DNA of 64,000 nucleotides from Rhodococcus qingshengii JCM 15477 (GTDB lineage: Bacteria; Actinomycetota; Actinomycetes; Mycobacteriales; Mycobacteriaceae): assembly GCF_023221595.1 (NCBI RefSeq), contig NZ_CP096568.1, positions 62,001 to 126,000 of the forward strand, given 5' to 3'. Below the pieces are notes generated by a model, which was not told where the DNA came from, searched no databases, and saw nothing but the letters and a program-made list of their open reading frames with translations. Positions 17,625-26,387 of this stretch are shown piece by piece (position 1 is the stretch's first letter; each line of letters begins with the position of its first letter). The position numbers and the translations under genes are program-made.

Positions 17625-18724
17625 GCCGCCGCCTCCATCAGACCCGCAGCGGTCAACATCGGCGCGAACCGACGCGCAGACGCCGGGACAGTCGCCTTCG
17701 CCGGTCGCGCCTTCGCCAGCGTGCGCGCCGCCGCGCCCGCCACGTCCGGTGCGCCCGCCTCCGCAGCCGCGATCAGCGGACCCCACGCACTACGCCAAGC
17801 CTCCACCGTGCCGCGCCCCACCGCCCACACCGTGACACCGGACAACACCGCCCACACCAGATCAGGACGCGACTGCCAATCGAACGCCGAAACGGGATTC
17901 TCCACCACCGCAACCGGATCGGGCAGATCCGCGCTACGCCGCCACTGAAAAGAACTCCACGCCCGCACCCTCACCGATCAACCCGAACACCGCCGTGTTG
18001 ATCGCCGCGTTGTCGTCCTCCCGCAAATGCGGCAACACCGCTGCCAACATCGACCAAATGCGACGCGACGGCCACGCGCCACCGGTCTGCGCCGCCGACG
18101 ACCCAAACGCATCCAACGCATCAGGATTGCGCTGCACAAAGCCGGTGATCGAACTGCGCACCAACACAGGCCCGCTGCTCATCGGTGGCCACCGCACGCG
18201 AGGCAGGCGGCGCACCCCACCCCGTCGCCATACCGTCCAACCACTCATCCACAGACGGCGTGAACTCCACATAGCAGAACCGATTCGCCAACGGCGCTTC
18301 CAACACGTACCCACCAGCAGCGCAACCGACGAGCGTTCGCCCCCGCAATCACCCGAGTTCCCTTCGGCAACTGCACATCACCGACAGTCAGATCCAGCGC
18401 CACCGCCAACATCGCCGCCTGCACAGCAGGCGGACTCGTCGTCAACTCGTCCAGAAACAGATACCCGCCACCCCCGGCAACCAATTCCTTCGCCCACGCC
18501 GGAGCCTCCAACGTCACACCGTGCTCCCGCACCACCGGCAACCCCGCGAAATCCGACGGCTCACGCAACGACCCCAACACCGTCTTGCACAACACCCCAT
18601 CCGCCGCAGCCAACCCACGCACCAAACTCGACTTGCCCATCCCCGGACCCGAAATCAGCAACGACGGCACACCCGCTCGCCCATTCGCATCCAACACAGT
18701 CACAGCAGTAGCCAGATCAGCCAT
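17621..18724 (-). pseudogene. MoxR-type AAA+ ATPase with frameshifts
   Basis: Starts MADLATAVTVLDANG, with Walker A GPGMGKSS and Walker B YLFLDELTTSP. The frame is then lost near 18330, resumes as GGYVLEAPLANRFCYVEF, shifts again near 18185 to SSGPVLVRSSITGFVQR, and once more near 17950 to QWRRSADLPDPVAVVENPVS. Each shift is explained by one or two bases, and one lies in a T-run. The MoxR plus VWA pairing is a well-known chaperone-like module. Either it is decayed or the assembly has indels here. Confidence 0.7.
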
Positions 18725-18973
18725 CAGAACACTCCAAAAAATCGGCACGATGGTCAGTCGCGCACTCAACAGGACATCTCGAATTATACGGTCTGAACTG
18801 CGGAAATGACGGATTCTGTGGCTCTAAATGGCCCTGCCCCTCGCCGTGCCGGGGGCGCGGCGAGGGAAGGCCGGCCAGCCGGCCTCTCCCCCCGTGTGAC
18901 CAGATCGTGTCGTACACACCTGAGATAGTGCGGGGTTGCGAAACAACGCAGAATACGAGAAAGAGATTCACAC
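18725..18973. other. Intergenic region
   Basis: About 250 bp upstream of the MoxR remnant, containing a GC-rich stretch near 18840-18900. No gene was recognised. Confidence 0.3.
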
Positions 18974-19150
18974 CTGCAGGTCGGCGATCATGTCCGCATC
19001 TACACCACCGGTACGTCGGTGTTCTCCATCGTCGAGATCGATGAAGCCTCGGGAAAGGCCATCGTCGAATCCGTCACAGACGCACCGGGAAAGTACCCCT
19101 GGCCGACTGACTTGACCAACCTCGTCGCCGCTGGGAATCCGCAGGGCTGA
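18974..19150 (+). CDS. Small hypothetical protein without an ordinary start codon
   Basis: Open frame giving QVGDHVRIYTTGTSVFSIVE and ending WPTDLTNLVAAGNPQG, which reads like a real small beta-rich protein. No ATG, GTG or TTG precedes this part in frame; CTG at 18974 is the only near-start, and a GTG lies inside at 19019. It may be a 5'-truncated gene. Function unknown. Confidence 0.35.
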   Translation: MQVGDHVRIYTTGTSVFSIVEIDEASGKAIVESVTDAPGKYPWPTDLTNLVAAGNPQG

Positions 19151-19203
19151 TAGAAAATGTGTCTCGATCACACATCAATAATTGATCGATTTAGTGCAGT
19201 TAT

Positions 19204-19239
19204 TGCCTTATATGGTCGCAAATGCGACCATATAAGGCA
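19204..19239. promoter_or_regulatory. Perfect 17-base inverted repeat over the start of the antitoxin-like gene
   Basis: TGCCTTATATGGTCGCA, two bases, then its exact reverse complement. The last base is the A of the ATG start codon at 19239. Such an operator, where the repressor covers promoter and start, is typical of autoregulated toxin-antitoxin operons. With no room for a ribosome site, the mRNA may be leaderless. Confidence 0.75.
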
Positions 19240-19943
19240 TGGATGAGATGACGGTGCACGATGCTGCAGCTGCACTCTCGGTGACCGAACGGCAGGTCAC
19301 CAGACTCGCTCGCGCCGGTTCCATCACCATCGCCCGCGAGGTGGGCAATTCTCTCCTGCTCAACAGTGCATCCGTCCACCGCATGGCCCAGAGCTCTCGC
19401 CGTCCCGGACGCCCGTGGAATCCTGAAGTTTCCTGGGCAGCCCTGGCCTTGTTGTCCCACTGCACAGTCGACTGGATCGCTTCTCCGACACAGATCACCC
19501 GACTCAAACATCGTTTACGCCGGTCGTCCGCTGCAGAAGTGGCCTACCTCGCCAGAAACCGCGCCACCACACACCACATGGAGACCTGGGGGGAGGGCGA
19601 CGTAGATGTCTTGATCAGGGGCGGCTACCTCGCCGCCACCGGTATCAGCGCGATCATCCACGTACCGGAAACAGCGGCGCGATTCGGACTGTCCTCCGCG
19701 AGAAACGACAAAGCCGACGGGTACATCGTCGACGACGACTTCGACGACGTCGTAGAACAATTCGGGATGCTCTCCCAAAACGGAGATGTCACCCTCCGGG
19801 TCGTTTCCGCCCTGAACCCGTTCTTCCGTACATCAACGCTTCCGATCGCGGCCGTCGCCGTCGATCTGATGGAATCACTCGACACCCGCCAGCGCAGCGC
19901 CGGCACGCGCGTACTCCAGGAGCTACTCGATGACTTCCGTTGA
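19239..19943 (+). CDS. HTH antitoxin-like regulator
   Basis: 234 aa. The N terminus (MTVHDAAAALSVTERQVTRL) is a MerR/excisionase-type HTH, followed by a larger helical domain without a recognised family. It overlaps the downstream nucleotidyltransferase by 14 bp and lies directly under a perfect operator. By analogy with AbiEi-type pairs it is probably the antitoxin and autorepressor. Another ATG in frame (19248) is a possible start. Confidence 0.6.
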   Translation: MDEMTVHDAAAALSVTERQVTRLARAGSITIAREVGNSLLLNSASVHRMAQSSRRPGRPWNPEVSWAALALLSHCTVDWIASPTQITRLKHRLRRSSAAEVAYLARNRATTHHMETWGEGDVDVLIRGGYLAATGISAIIHVPETAARFGLSSARNDKADGYIVDDDFDDVVEQFGMLSQNGDVTLRVVSALNPFFRTSTLPIAAVAVDLMESLDTRQRSAGTRVLQELLDDFR

Positions 19944-20724
19944 ACGTCCCGAGTGGACTATTCAGGCGCCTGCCGGCGGGTGGGCTACACCGTGGCCGCA
20001 AGCCGCGGAACTGGCCAACGCGATCCCGTCCGACCAATGGACACTGATCGGCGGTTTGATGGTGCAGCTGCACGCAGCGAAAGCAGGAGTGCCACTCAAC
20101 AGACCCACGCTTGATGTCGACATCGTGCTGCACATAGAAACCGGCGCAGCCGTATTCAACGAAGTCAAGAAACAACTCGAGGATCTCGGCTACGAACTCC
20201 ACTGGTCACTCCAAGACGACGACCCCATCCACCGGTTTACACGTGGAGGAGAAAAGACGCCCGAGATAGTCGATGTGATGGTCGCCGACCATCTACCACC
20301 GAAGCATGTCCCGAAGCTGAAAGGGCACCCGGTCTTCCAGGTCCCAGGTGCCACATCTGCATTGCGGAAAACCGTAAACTGCACGATCGAAATTGACGGG
20401 ATACCAACCCGTTTGAGCCTGCCGACCGTTCTGGGGGCTCTGATCCTCAAGGGGGCAGCTTTCATCAGTGACCGCAAAGACACGCAACGCCATCTCGATG
20501 ACGCGGCAATACTTGCCAGTGCGATTGGCAATCCGATCGTCGAACGTGATGTGCCGATGACGGAAAACGACCCACGCAGACTCGCGAAGCTCGCTGAGGC
20601 ACTCGAAAACCCACAACACCGTTCGTGGCAACTCGTGCCAGAAGGGCGTCGAGATCGCGCGTACAGGGCGCTGATGACTATCGCTAGCAGGCCAGAGAAC
20701 CCCAGTTCAGGTACCGCGCAATAG
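19930..20724 (+). CDS. Nucleotidyltransferase-fold toxin-like protein
   Basis: 264 aa. WTLIGGLMVQLHA (GG at 41-42) followed by NRPTLDVDIVL with Asp 62 and 64 is the signature of the polymerase-beta nucleotidyltransferase fold seen in AbiEii, MenA and related toxins. The C-terminal half is helical (LGALILKGAAFISDRKDTQR), which matches the KxxA..R.K..D pattern of these proteins. It probably modifies tRNA or another target when unchecked; this is inferred from the family. Confidence 0.68.
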   Translation: MTSVERPEWTIQAPAGGWATPWPQAAELANAIPSDQWTLIGGLMVQLHAAKAGVPLNRPTLDVDIVLHIETGAAVFNEVKKQLEDLGYELHWSLQDDDPIHRFTRGGEKTPEIVDVMVADHLPPKHVPKLKGHPVFQVPGATSALRKTVNCTIEIDGIPTRLSLPTVLGALILKGAAFISDRKDTQRHLDDAAILASAIGNPIVERDVPMTENDPRRLAKLAEALENPQHRSWQLVPEGRRDRAYRALMTIASRPENPSSGTAQ

Positions 20725-20768
20725 CCGAGCACCACGACAGAACTTAGCTCCGAGATCGTCTTCGCTAC

Positions 20769-21491
20769 TCACGCAGTGAGCGAGAACGGCAGGTTGAGCG
20801 TGTGCCGGCGGAAACCGTGCATGTACGGCGGCCGCAGACCCGTGGGTCCTCGGCCGCCGGTTGCCACCGCGGTTCCGTGCAGGCATCCATCCGGGGTTGG
20901 CCGACCGAGGCTGCCATCAACATGGAGATGCCCTGCCGACCAGCCAAAAGACTCGTCGAGAGGCGTCACTTCCCACCGCAGAACTCGACCTTCGCCCTGA
21001 CTACGTTTTTTTCCGATCGCGGCGACACCGTGCAAGATCGCCATGATCCGGGCATCGTCTCCCACACATTGCCATGTCACTGTGTCGGTGCTCGTGACCA
21101 ACAACGGCATGCTCCGCGACCGGTACGGGCCTTGCCTTTCCGAGACGACGCCCGGGAGATCTGCCACAAGGTCCCCGAGCGCCGCATGATCGGGGCGCCC
21201 CGTCCAGTAGCGCACCACTGGATGATCGACAGGTTTCTCGGGATACGCGCAAGTAGCTGCCCAGTGCCATAAGCCTCCGCCTGACAGTTCGCATCGAGCC
21301 AAGGGCAAATCGAGGTCTTCAGGGTCGACGTCGGCTGCCAGCGCAGCTACGTCTTCTCCTCGATCGCGCTTGCCCGCCTTCTGGTCTGCCCATATTTCTG
21401 CGGCGAGCAGTCCGTCGAGGCTCACTCCCCAGGGTGCGGCGTGCGCGATTCCGTGGGCGAGTCTCGCTTTCACCAGTAGCGGCCTCATCAC
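20769..21491 (-). CDS. csf3: Type IV-B CRISPR Csf3 (Cas5-like), locus B
   Basis: 240 aa, homologous end to end with the locus A protein: LVKARLAHGIAHAAPWGVS, LDGLLAAEIWADQKAG, IGKKRSQGEGRVLRWEV and GLRPPYMHGF. It is clearly diverged, so the two loci are not a recent copy. The start overlaps the csf2 stop (ATGA). Last gene of the operon. Confidence 0.85.
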   Translation of the reverse strand: MMRPLLVKARLAHGIAHAAPWGVSLDGLLAAEIWADQKAGKRDRGEDVAALAADVDPEDLDLPLARCELSGGGLWHWAATCAYPEKPVDHPVVRYWTGRPDHAALGDLVADLPGVVSERQGPYRSRSMPLLVTSTDTVTWQCVGDDARIMAILHGVAAIGKKRSQGEGRVLRWEVTPLDESFGWSAGHLHVDGSLGRPTPDGCLHGTAVATGGRGPTGLRPPYMHGFRRHTLNLPFSLTA

Positions 21492-22351
21492 CAGTTCGCC
21501 AGAACTTCCAGCGCGTCGTCTCGAACACTGCGCAGATGTTCGCGCCAGTCCACCGCAGATGCTGGGGTGCCGGCAGTCGTCGATCGCGTGGATTCGACGC
21601 GAACCATCCCGTGGCCGATCGACAATCGACCACCGAGTCGTCCTGCTGCTGTGAATTCGGCGAGGACGTCTGTGAAGAAGGCGATCTGCAGATCGGTGGC
21701 TCGGGTGAGGCGGATCCAGGATTCGAAGGTGGTTCCCGCAGGTAAGGTCTCGACTTCGTAGCGCATCAGGTGTGAGCCGGTCGCCGGGCTCTCCGCGTCG
21801 GCCTCTGCCGCGGCGGTTGATGGGAAGTCTGCGGTATCCGAGTCGTCGAATCGGCTGTACCGCTCGATGCCCAGCAGCTCGAACTGGCTCAGTAACGGGA
21901 GCTTCGACGGTCTGGACATGATGTGTTCGGTCTCTTTGACCCTCGGTACGACTTTCCCGATCTGGGCGCGGCCCTTGATCATCGTGGAGCTGCTGTTACC
22001 TCCGAAGACGCCGATCAGGGGGATGAGATTTCGTGCATGCTCGAGTCTGCTTCCGGAGAGGGGTTCGCCCTTGGTTTTTCGTAGGGCTCCTCCGCTGCGG
22101 AGGGTGTGGGCCGCCGGCAGCGACAGTGTGCCCTCGTAGTCCAGCACGTCGCGGAGGAGTTCCTCACCGATGCGTCGCAGTGTTCCGCGGAAGGAGTTGC
22201 CGGAGATGATCGGGACGAGCTCCCCCGTCCCGTCGGGCTGAATTACTTCTTCGCGGCGAAAGAGCGCCGTGGTTGTCGAGGTGCTGTCGTCTTTGTGCGA
22301 GATCGACGACAGTGCGTAGATGTCCAGATCCCAATGCACAGTGCTGGTCAT
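21488..22351 (-). CDS. csf2: Type IV-B CRISPR Csf2 (Cas7-like backbone), locus B
   Basis: 287 aa RAMP protein. WDLDIYALSSISHKD opens it, then IISGNSFRGTLRRIGEELL, VPRVKETEHIMSRP and LGGRLSIGHGMVRV, all aligned with locus A Csf2. The middle contains an Ala/Glu-rich insertion (TAAAEADAESPATG). The start at 22351 overlaps the cas11 stop (ATGA). Confidence 0.9.
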   Translation of the reverse strand: MTSTVHWDLDIYALSSISHKDDSTSTTTALFRREEVIQPDGTGELVPIISGNSFRGTLRRIGEELLRDVLDYEGTLSLPAAHTLRSGGALRKTKGEPLSGSRLEHARNLIPLIGVFGGNSSSTMIKGRAQIGKVVPRVKETEHIMSRPSKLPLLSQFELLGIERYSRFDDSDTADFPSTAAAEADAESPATGSHLMRYEVETLPAGTTFESWIRLTRATDLQIAFFTDVLAEFTAAGRLGGRLSIGHGMVRVESTRSTTAGTPASAVDWREHLRSVRDDALEVLANW

Positions 22352-22785
22352 GGTGATGTTTCTCCTGCGTTGTCGCGCCGCCGGCGGGTGTGGGTTTGGG
22401 ACTCTCGGTATGCCGTCGCGACGATCTGCGTTCGAAGCACCAGCGCCCGGGTCGATTCGCGCATGATTGTCAGCACTGGCTTCGGTGGTTCTCTCAGTAG
22501 TTGCGAGAGTTCGAGTCGCTGCGATGCGTTGGGTCGGGATTCGAGCTTCTCGGACACGATGCCCCACCATCGGTCGAGATCGGCGCCGCACCGGTAGGTG
22601 GCGAGCCGGACTCGATCGGGAAGGTGGTGTTCCCAGTAGACGGCTCGGCGGGATGCTACCCATCCGCTTTCCCAGTCGATTCCGTAGTGCAGCAGCAGAA
22701 GTAGCCGTTCAGCGGTTGAGTGAGCCCCGGTCAGTGCGGGTAGTTCGGGAACGGACGCAAGCCATTTGTCAGTGGAGGTTGCCAT
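22348..22785 (-). CDS. cas11: Type IV-B small subunit (Cas11-like), locus B
   Basis: 145 aa from MATSTDKWLASVPELPAL. AERLLLLLHYGIDWESGW and RRAVYWEHHLPDRVRLATY match locus A. The last 15 residues are Arg/Thr-rich (SQTHTRRRRDN), unlike locus A. The start touches the csf1 stop (TAATG). Confidence 0.78.
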   Translation of the reverse strand: MATSTDKWLASVPELPALTGAHSTAERLLLLLHYGIDWESGWVASRRAVYWEHHLPDRVRLATYRCGADLDRWWGIVSEKLESRPNASQRLELSQLLREPPKPVLTIMRESTRALVLRTQIVATAYRESQTHTRRRRDNAGETSP

Positions 22786-23456
22786 TACGGTTCCTTCCTG
22801 TCCGAGGAGGAGGCGCGTAGGCCGAGTTCCCACCATGGGGGTGCCGCGCGCCATCGATCGAGTTCTGCCCAGTCTTCGAGGAGTCCCGTCCACCGTGCGG
22901 CAGGAAGTCGGCGCATCATCGCGAATTGCGGTGCGCTCGCTGCCAGCATCCGCTCTCCGAAGCCGTCCGCGCGCAGGCGGCGCATCGCAGCGAGAGTGTG
23001 TACATCGTGTTTGGTCCAAGACAACGAGATGTCGTCGACACTAATTTCGCCCCACCGCGCATGAGGGAGAAGGTGTTTGCGACGCATACCCACTGGCACG
23101 ACGAGCGCGTGCGCGGAGGTTAACGGTTTCTGCAGGCGCGCTCCGAGTTGTCTCGAAGTCAAAGTTTTCAGTGTTGGTGGGCACGCTCCCACCAACTGGA
23201 TGTTCAGACGCAGTGCTGAGGTGCGGTAGACCCACGCGCAGACTTGGCACATCCCTTGCGCGGCGGGCGAGGACCACCCGTCGAAGGCAGTGAATGTGCG
23301 TGAAACGACGGATTTGACAGAGATGTTGCCGGGGCTCTCACGCCCGCACCGGGCGCAGGGGCCACCGCAGCGGCGACCTTCGACAGGTGGGGGATCAACT
23401 GCCCTGTGTGCGGCGGTGCACACGTCTTTGATACTCACAGCGTTCGAGTCGGTCAT
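22785..23456 (-). CDS. csf1: Type IV-B CRISPR Csf1, locus B
   Basis: 223 aa from ATG 23456 (16 more residues if the ATG at 23504 is used). Zinc-finger Cys pairs CARC and CQVC are followed by HLLPHARWGEISVDD and MRRLRADGFGERMLA, shared with locus A. No clear ribosome site precedes the chosen ATG. In this locus a ParA-like gene separates csf1 from the cysH-like gene. Confidence 0.82.
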   Translation of the reverse strand: MTDSNAVSIKDVCTAAHRAVDPPPVEGRRCGGPCARCGRESPGNISVKSVVSRTFTAFDGWSSPAAQGMCQVCAWVYRTSALRLNIQLVGACPPTLKTLTSRQLGARLQKPLTSAHALVVPVGMRRKHLLPHARWGEISVDDISLSWTKHDVHTLAAMRRLRADGFGERMLAASAPQFAMMRRLPAARWTGLLEDWAELDRWRAAPPWWELGLRASSSDRKEP

Positions 23457-23553
23457 GCAAAGCAAGCTATCTGCGGCACATGACATTACGAACACCGCGC
23501 ACATTACGGCAGTGGATAATCAGCAGCTGTCGAGGCCGCCAGCGTCGGTTTCG

Positions 23554-25338
23554 TTATGCGGGTCCCTTGTTCACGAAATCGTCGGCGAGATCCGCCGCGA
23601 GTTCGAGGTACGCACGTTCGGTCTTCTTGCTCAGCAGCGGCAGGTCGATCGGGCCGCCTTCCCCGAGGTGTTCGTCGAACGGGATGATGCGGACCGCTCG
23701 TACGCCTTGTTGGCGGAAGACGTCTTCGAGCTGACTCAGGTCGAGTGAGGAGGATCCCGGCCGTGTCGAATTGACGACCACCACTGCCTTTTCCACCAGG
23801 CGTTGATGTCCTTGCTCGTTGAGCCATGCCAAGGTGGAGACAGCCGATCGTGCGCCGTCTTGGGCGGTGGGGCTGACCACGACGACTGCATCCGCCTCGT
23901 CGAGGATGCCCTTCATCGCTGAATGCATCATGCCGGTTCCGCAATCGGTGATGATGATGTTGTAGTGCACTTCCAACGTTTTGAGCGCGTCGAGATAGTC
24001 CTGCTCGTTGAAGGCTTCGGAGGTGGCCGGGTCAGTTTCGTTGGCGAGGATTTCCAGACGACTGTCCCCCTGAGAGGTGTAGTGCCTCACATCGCTGTAA
24101 GTGCGGATGTGGTGATCTGCCAGCAGGTCTCGAACGGTGTATCGGTGCTCGCGATGCTCGCGATCGGCAAGGGTTCCGGCGTCCGGATTGGCATCGATCG
24201 CGATCACACGGTCGCCTCGCAGCGAGGCGAACGTCGACCCCACTGTTTTCGCTGCAGTTGTTTTTCCCACCCCACCTTTGAGGGAAACGAAGGCGATTTT
24301 GTACACGCCTCGCGAAGGCTGGTTGATCCGTTTGACCAATTCGAGGTACTCGAGCTCTGCCTGCGACTGACCCGGGTTGACCTTGCCCCCTGTCAATTTG
24401 AACAGAAAGCGGCGGAAACCTTTCGCCGGCGGGCGCTTCGCACGACGGATGATGTCGAGGTCGTCGATAGTGCGCCTCGGAGGGGTTGAGGATCGGAAAT
24501 CAGAGGCGATTCCGGGGTTGACCTGACGCGGTTGAATGGCAGGTCCCTGCGGCGGGGCGCCGTTGTAGTGCTGTTGACCGTATTGGCCTACCGCTGGCGC
24601 GGCCGGCTGAGCGGTGGAATGAGGGTGGGTCTGACCCGCGCTCAACGGCTGCTGATACTGCGCGGTGTGAGAACGCGGTTCTTCAGTCTGCGGGGCCGAG
24701 GCGTTGTATCCACCAGTGCCGCGAGATCCTTGAGTGTCGACGCCGGCGCCTTGAGCAGGAAACGCTGTCGTCGGCGGATCCCATGACGGAGCTGATTCGA
24801 CTGCGGCGTTGGGCGCACTCGACGAAGTGGTCGGGGGTACAGGCTGCGAGCTCGCCGGCGGCAGGTTCGAGGGCGACACGACCCGGACATTTGCGACCCG
24901 CGATGGACCAGGCGGAACCGGCTGTGGGTGCGCAACAGGCGCTTCCTGATTCAGGGTGGAGTCAACGTGGCGGGTGGACGACGGGCTCCTTTGCGCTGTC
25001 TCTGACTCCGCGTGAACACTCCGGATGTGATCGAGCGGATCGGGCGTAGTCGGTTGCGGCTTGCTCTGACGCGCCTCCTGCGGGGCGATCGGCTGCCAGC
25101 CTCCGTTTGCCGCAGGCGCTCCGGCTTCGGTTGCGTGCGTGGGAGCTGACGGGGCGAATGGCTGCGCTGGGGGTGCGGCGTCGACTGGCGATGATCCCTC
25201 ATGCGGATGTGGTGCGTGACGTGCGACGCGGTCTTCGGTGTGAACTTGATGGCCGCCGCTGTCCAGAGGGTTCTCACCGTCATCGGCGCTGGCATCGAGC
25301 CATGGTGGCAATTCGGGATTATTCTGGTCGCTGGACAT
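23554..25338 (-). CDS. ParA/MinD-like ATPase with a long Pro-rich N terminus
   Basis: 594 aa from MSSDQNNPELPPW, preceded by GTGGGGGACC. Residues 1-310 are Pro/Gln/Ala-rich and disordered; the C-terminal 250 form a deviant-Walker ATPase: KGGVGKTTAAKTV (about 350), VIAIDANPDAGTLADR, YNIIITDCGTGMMHSAM. The architecture matches EspI/MinD-like proteins of actinobacterial ESX and plasmid loci. Its place between csf1 and cysH of locus B, on the csf strand, suggests co-expression or plasmid maintenance. A role in the CRISPR system is only inferred. Confidence 0.8.
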   Translation of the reverse strand: MSSDQNNPELPPWLDASADDGENPLDSGGHQVHTEDRVARHAPHPHEGSSPVDAAPPAQPFAPSAPTHATEAGAPAANGGWQPIAPQEARQSKPQPTTPDPLDHIRSVHAESETAQRSPSSTRHVDSTLNQEAPVAHPQPVPPGPSRVANVRVVSPSNLPPASSQPVPPTTSSSAPNAAVESAPSWDPPTTAFPAQGAGVDTQGSRGTGGYNASAPQTEEPRSHTAQYQQPLSAGQTHPHSTAQPAAPAVGQYGQQHYNGAPPQGPAIQPRQVNPGIASDFRSSTPPRRTIDDLDIIRRAKRPPAKGFRRFLFKLTGGKVNPGQSQAELEYLELVKRINQPSRGVYKIAFVSLKGGVGKTTAAKTVGSTFASLRGDRVIAIDANPDAGTLADREHREHRYTVRDLLADHHIRTYSDVRHYTSQGDSRLEILANETDPATSEAFNEQDYLDALKTLEVHYNIIITDCGTGMMHSAMKGILDEADAVVVVSPTAQDGARSAVSTLAWLNEQGHQRLVEKAVVVVNSTRPGSSSLDLSQLEDVFRQQGVRAVRIIPFDEHLGEGGPIDLPLLSKKTERAYLELAADLADDFVNKGPA

Positions 25339-25514
25339 GGTCCCCCACTTTCGTTGGAAATTCGTTTTGGGCGATTTTGGCGAACGTATCACCGACTGGA
25401 TACACGACGAGCAGCCAATATCTGCTCCCGTCTCCGGGATTCACACACAGATACGCGCTTCGCACGAAGCGGAGAGACTGCCGATAGGGTTGAAACACTC
25501 ATGAAGGGAACAGG
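25339..25514. promoter_or_regulatory. Divergent intergenic region, parA-like and cysH of locus B
   Basis: About 175 bp between two divergent starts. It must contain promoters for both directions; no operator repeat was evident by eye. Confidence 0.4.
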
Positions 25515-26366
25515 ATGAGTGCAACTCCGGATGGCTTGAACATGGCCACGCTCAATGCATTCCGCCCTATCCGGCATGATCTGGAGTCAATACGAGCGAA
25601 AATCGCTGCACACCTCGAAGATAATGACGGCTACGTCGCGTTCTCCGGCGGTAAGGATTCGCTTGTCGTGCTTCACCTCGCCCTTTCCGTGGAGCCGAAT
25701 GTTCCCGTCGTCTTCTTCGACTCCGGAGCGGAGTTTCCTGAGACGTACGAATTCGTGCAGCTAGTGGCACAGGAATGGAAGTTGAACTTTCAGGTATATG
25801 CGGCAGAGCCCCCATTACTGGAAATGCTCTCCCGAGACGGGGGTTGGCAGCACGAACGTGCGGCGGACTACCTAAAGTCCGTTTCACTGCACGAATCATT
25901 GATTGCGGAGCCAGCTCGTCGCGCGCACGCCGACCACGGGCCAGGCGAGATATGGGGTGTACGCGCCGACGAATCTGTCAAAGGCACAGGTCGATGGTCG
26001 CTCTATCACAGCAATCTCGCGCTCGAAATCGAACGGAACTGCCGAACGTGTTGTGCCACTAAGGCGGAGCAACGCCGGGCACACGGTGGCTTGATCTCGC
26101 GCTCCGACGGAACTCGCGTGATTGGGCCGGCATGGGATTGGAGCCGCGACGATGTCTGGGGCTACGTGGCTCGACACAAGCTGCCGGCCAACCCGATCTA
26201 CGACAAACTACGTGGTCTCGGCGTCTCCGACGAAAACTTGCGGGTCAGCCATCTCATCGACGGGCACTTCCTCGAACAAGGCCGGGTCACGTGGCTACGA
26301 CGCGGATGGCCGACATTGTTCGAGGAAATCGCTGATGCACTTCCCCGTATCCGCGAGTACATCTGA
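25515..26366 (+). CDS. cysH: CysH-like PP-loop protein of type IV-B locus B
   Basis: 283 aa. SGGKDS at 44-49, VVFFDSGAEFPETYEFV, IWGVRADESVKGTGRWS and a C-x2-CC cluster (RNCRTCCAT) correspond one to one with the locus A protein; the C termini (RRGWPTLFEEIADALPRIRE) are nearly the same. The gene is preceded by AAGGGAACAGG. It is the most conserved pair between the two loci. Confidence 0.85.
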   Translation: MSATPDGLNMATLNAFRPIRHDLESIRAKIAAHLEDNDGYVAFSGGKDSLVVLHLALSVEPNVPVVFFDSGAEFPETYEFVQLVAQEWKLNFQVYAAEPPLLEMLSRDGGWQHERAADYLKSVSLHESLIAEPARRAHADHGPGEIWGVRADESVKGTGRWSLYHSNLALEIERNCRTCCATKAEQRRAHGGLISRSDGTRVIGPAWDWSRDDVWGYVARHKLPANPIYDKLRGLGVSDENLRVSHLIDGHFLEQGRVTWLRRGWPTLFEEIADALPRIREYI

Positions 26367-26387
26367 CACCTAAGTGTGAAGCGGGTG

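Noticed and set aside
8091..26366. Search for a CRISPR array, Cas6/Csf5, DinG (Csf4) or adaptation genes with the csf loci
   Set aside because: No regularly spaced repeats and none of these proteins were seen in or around either locus, which is usual for type IV-B. A computed repeat search would be decisive.
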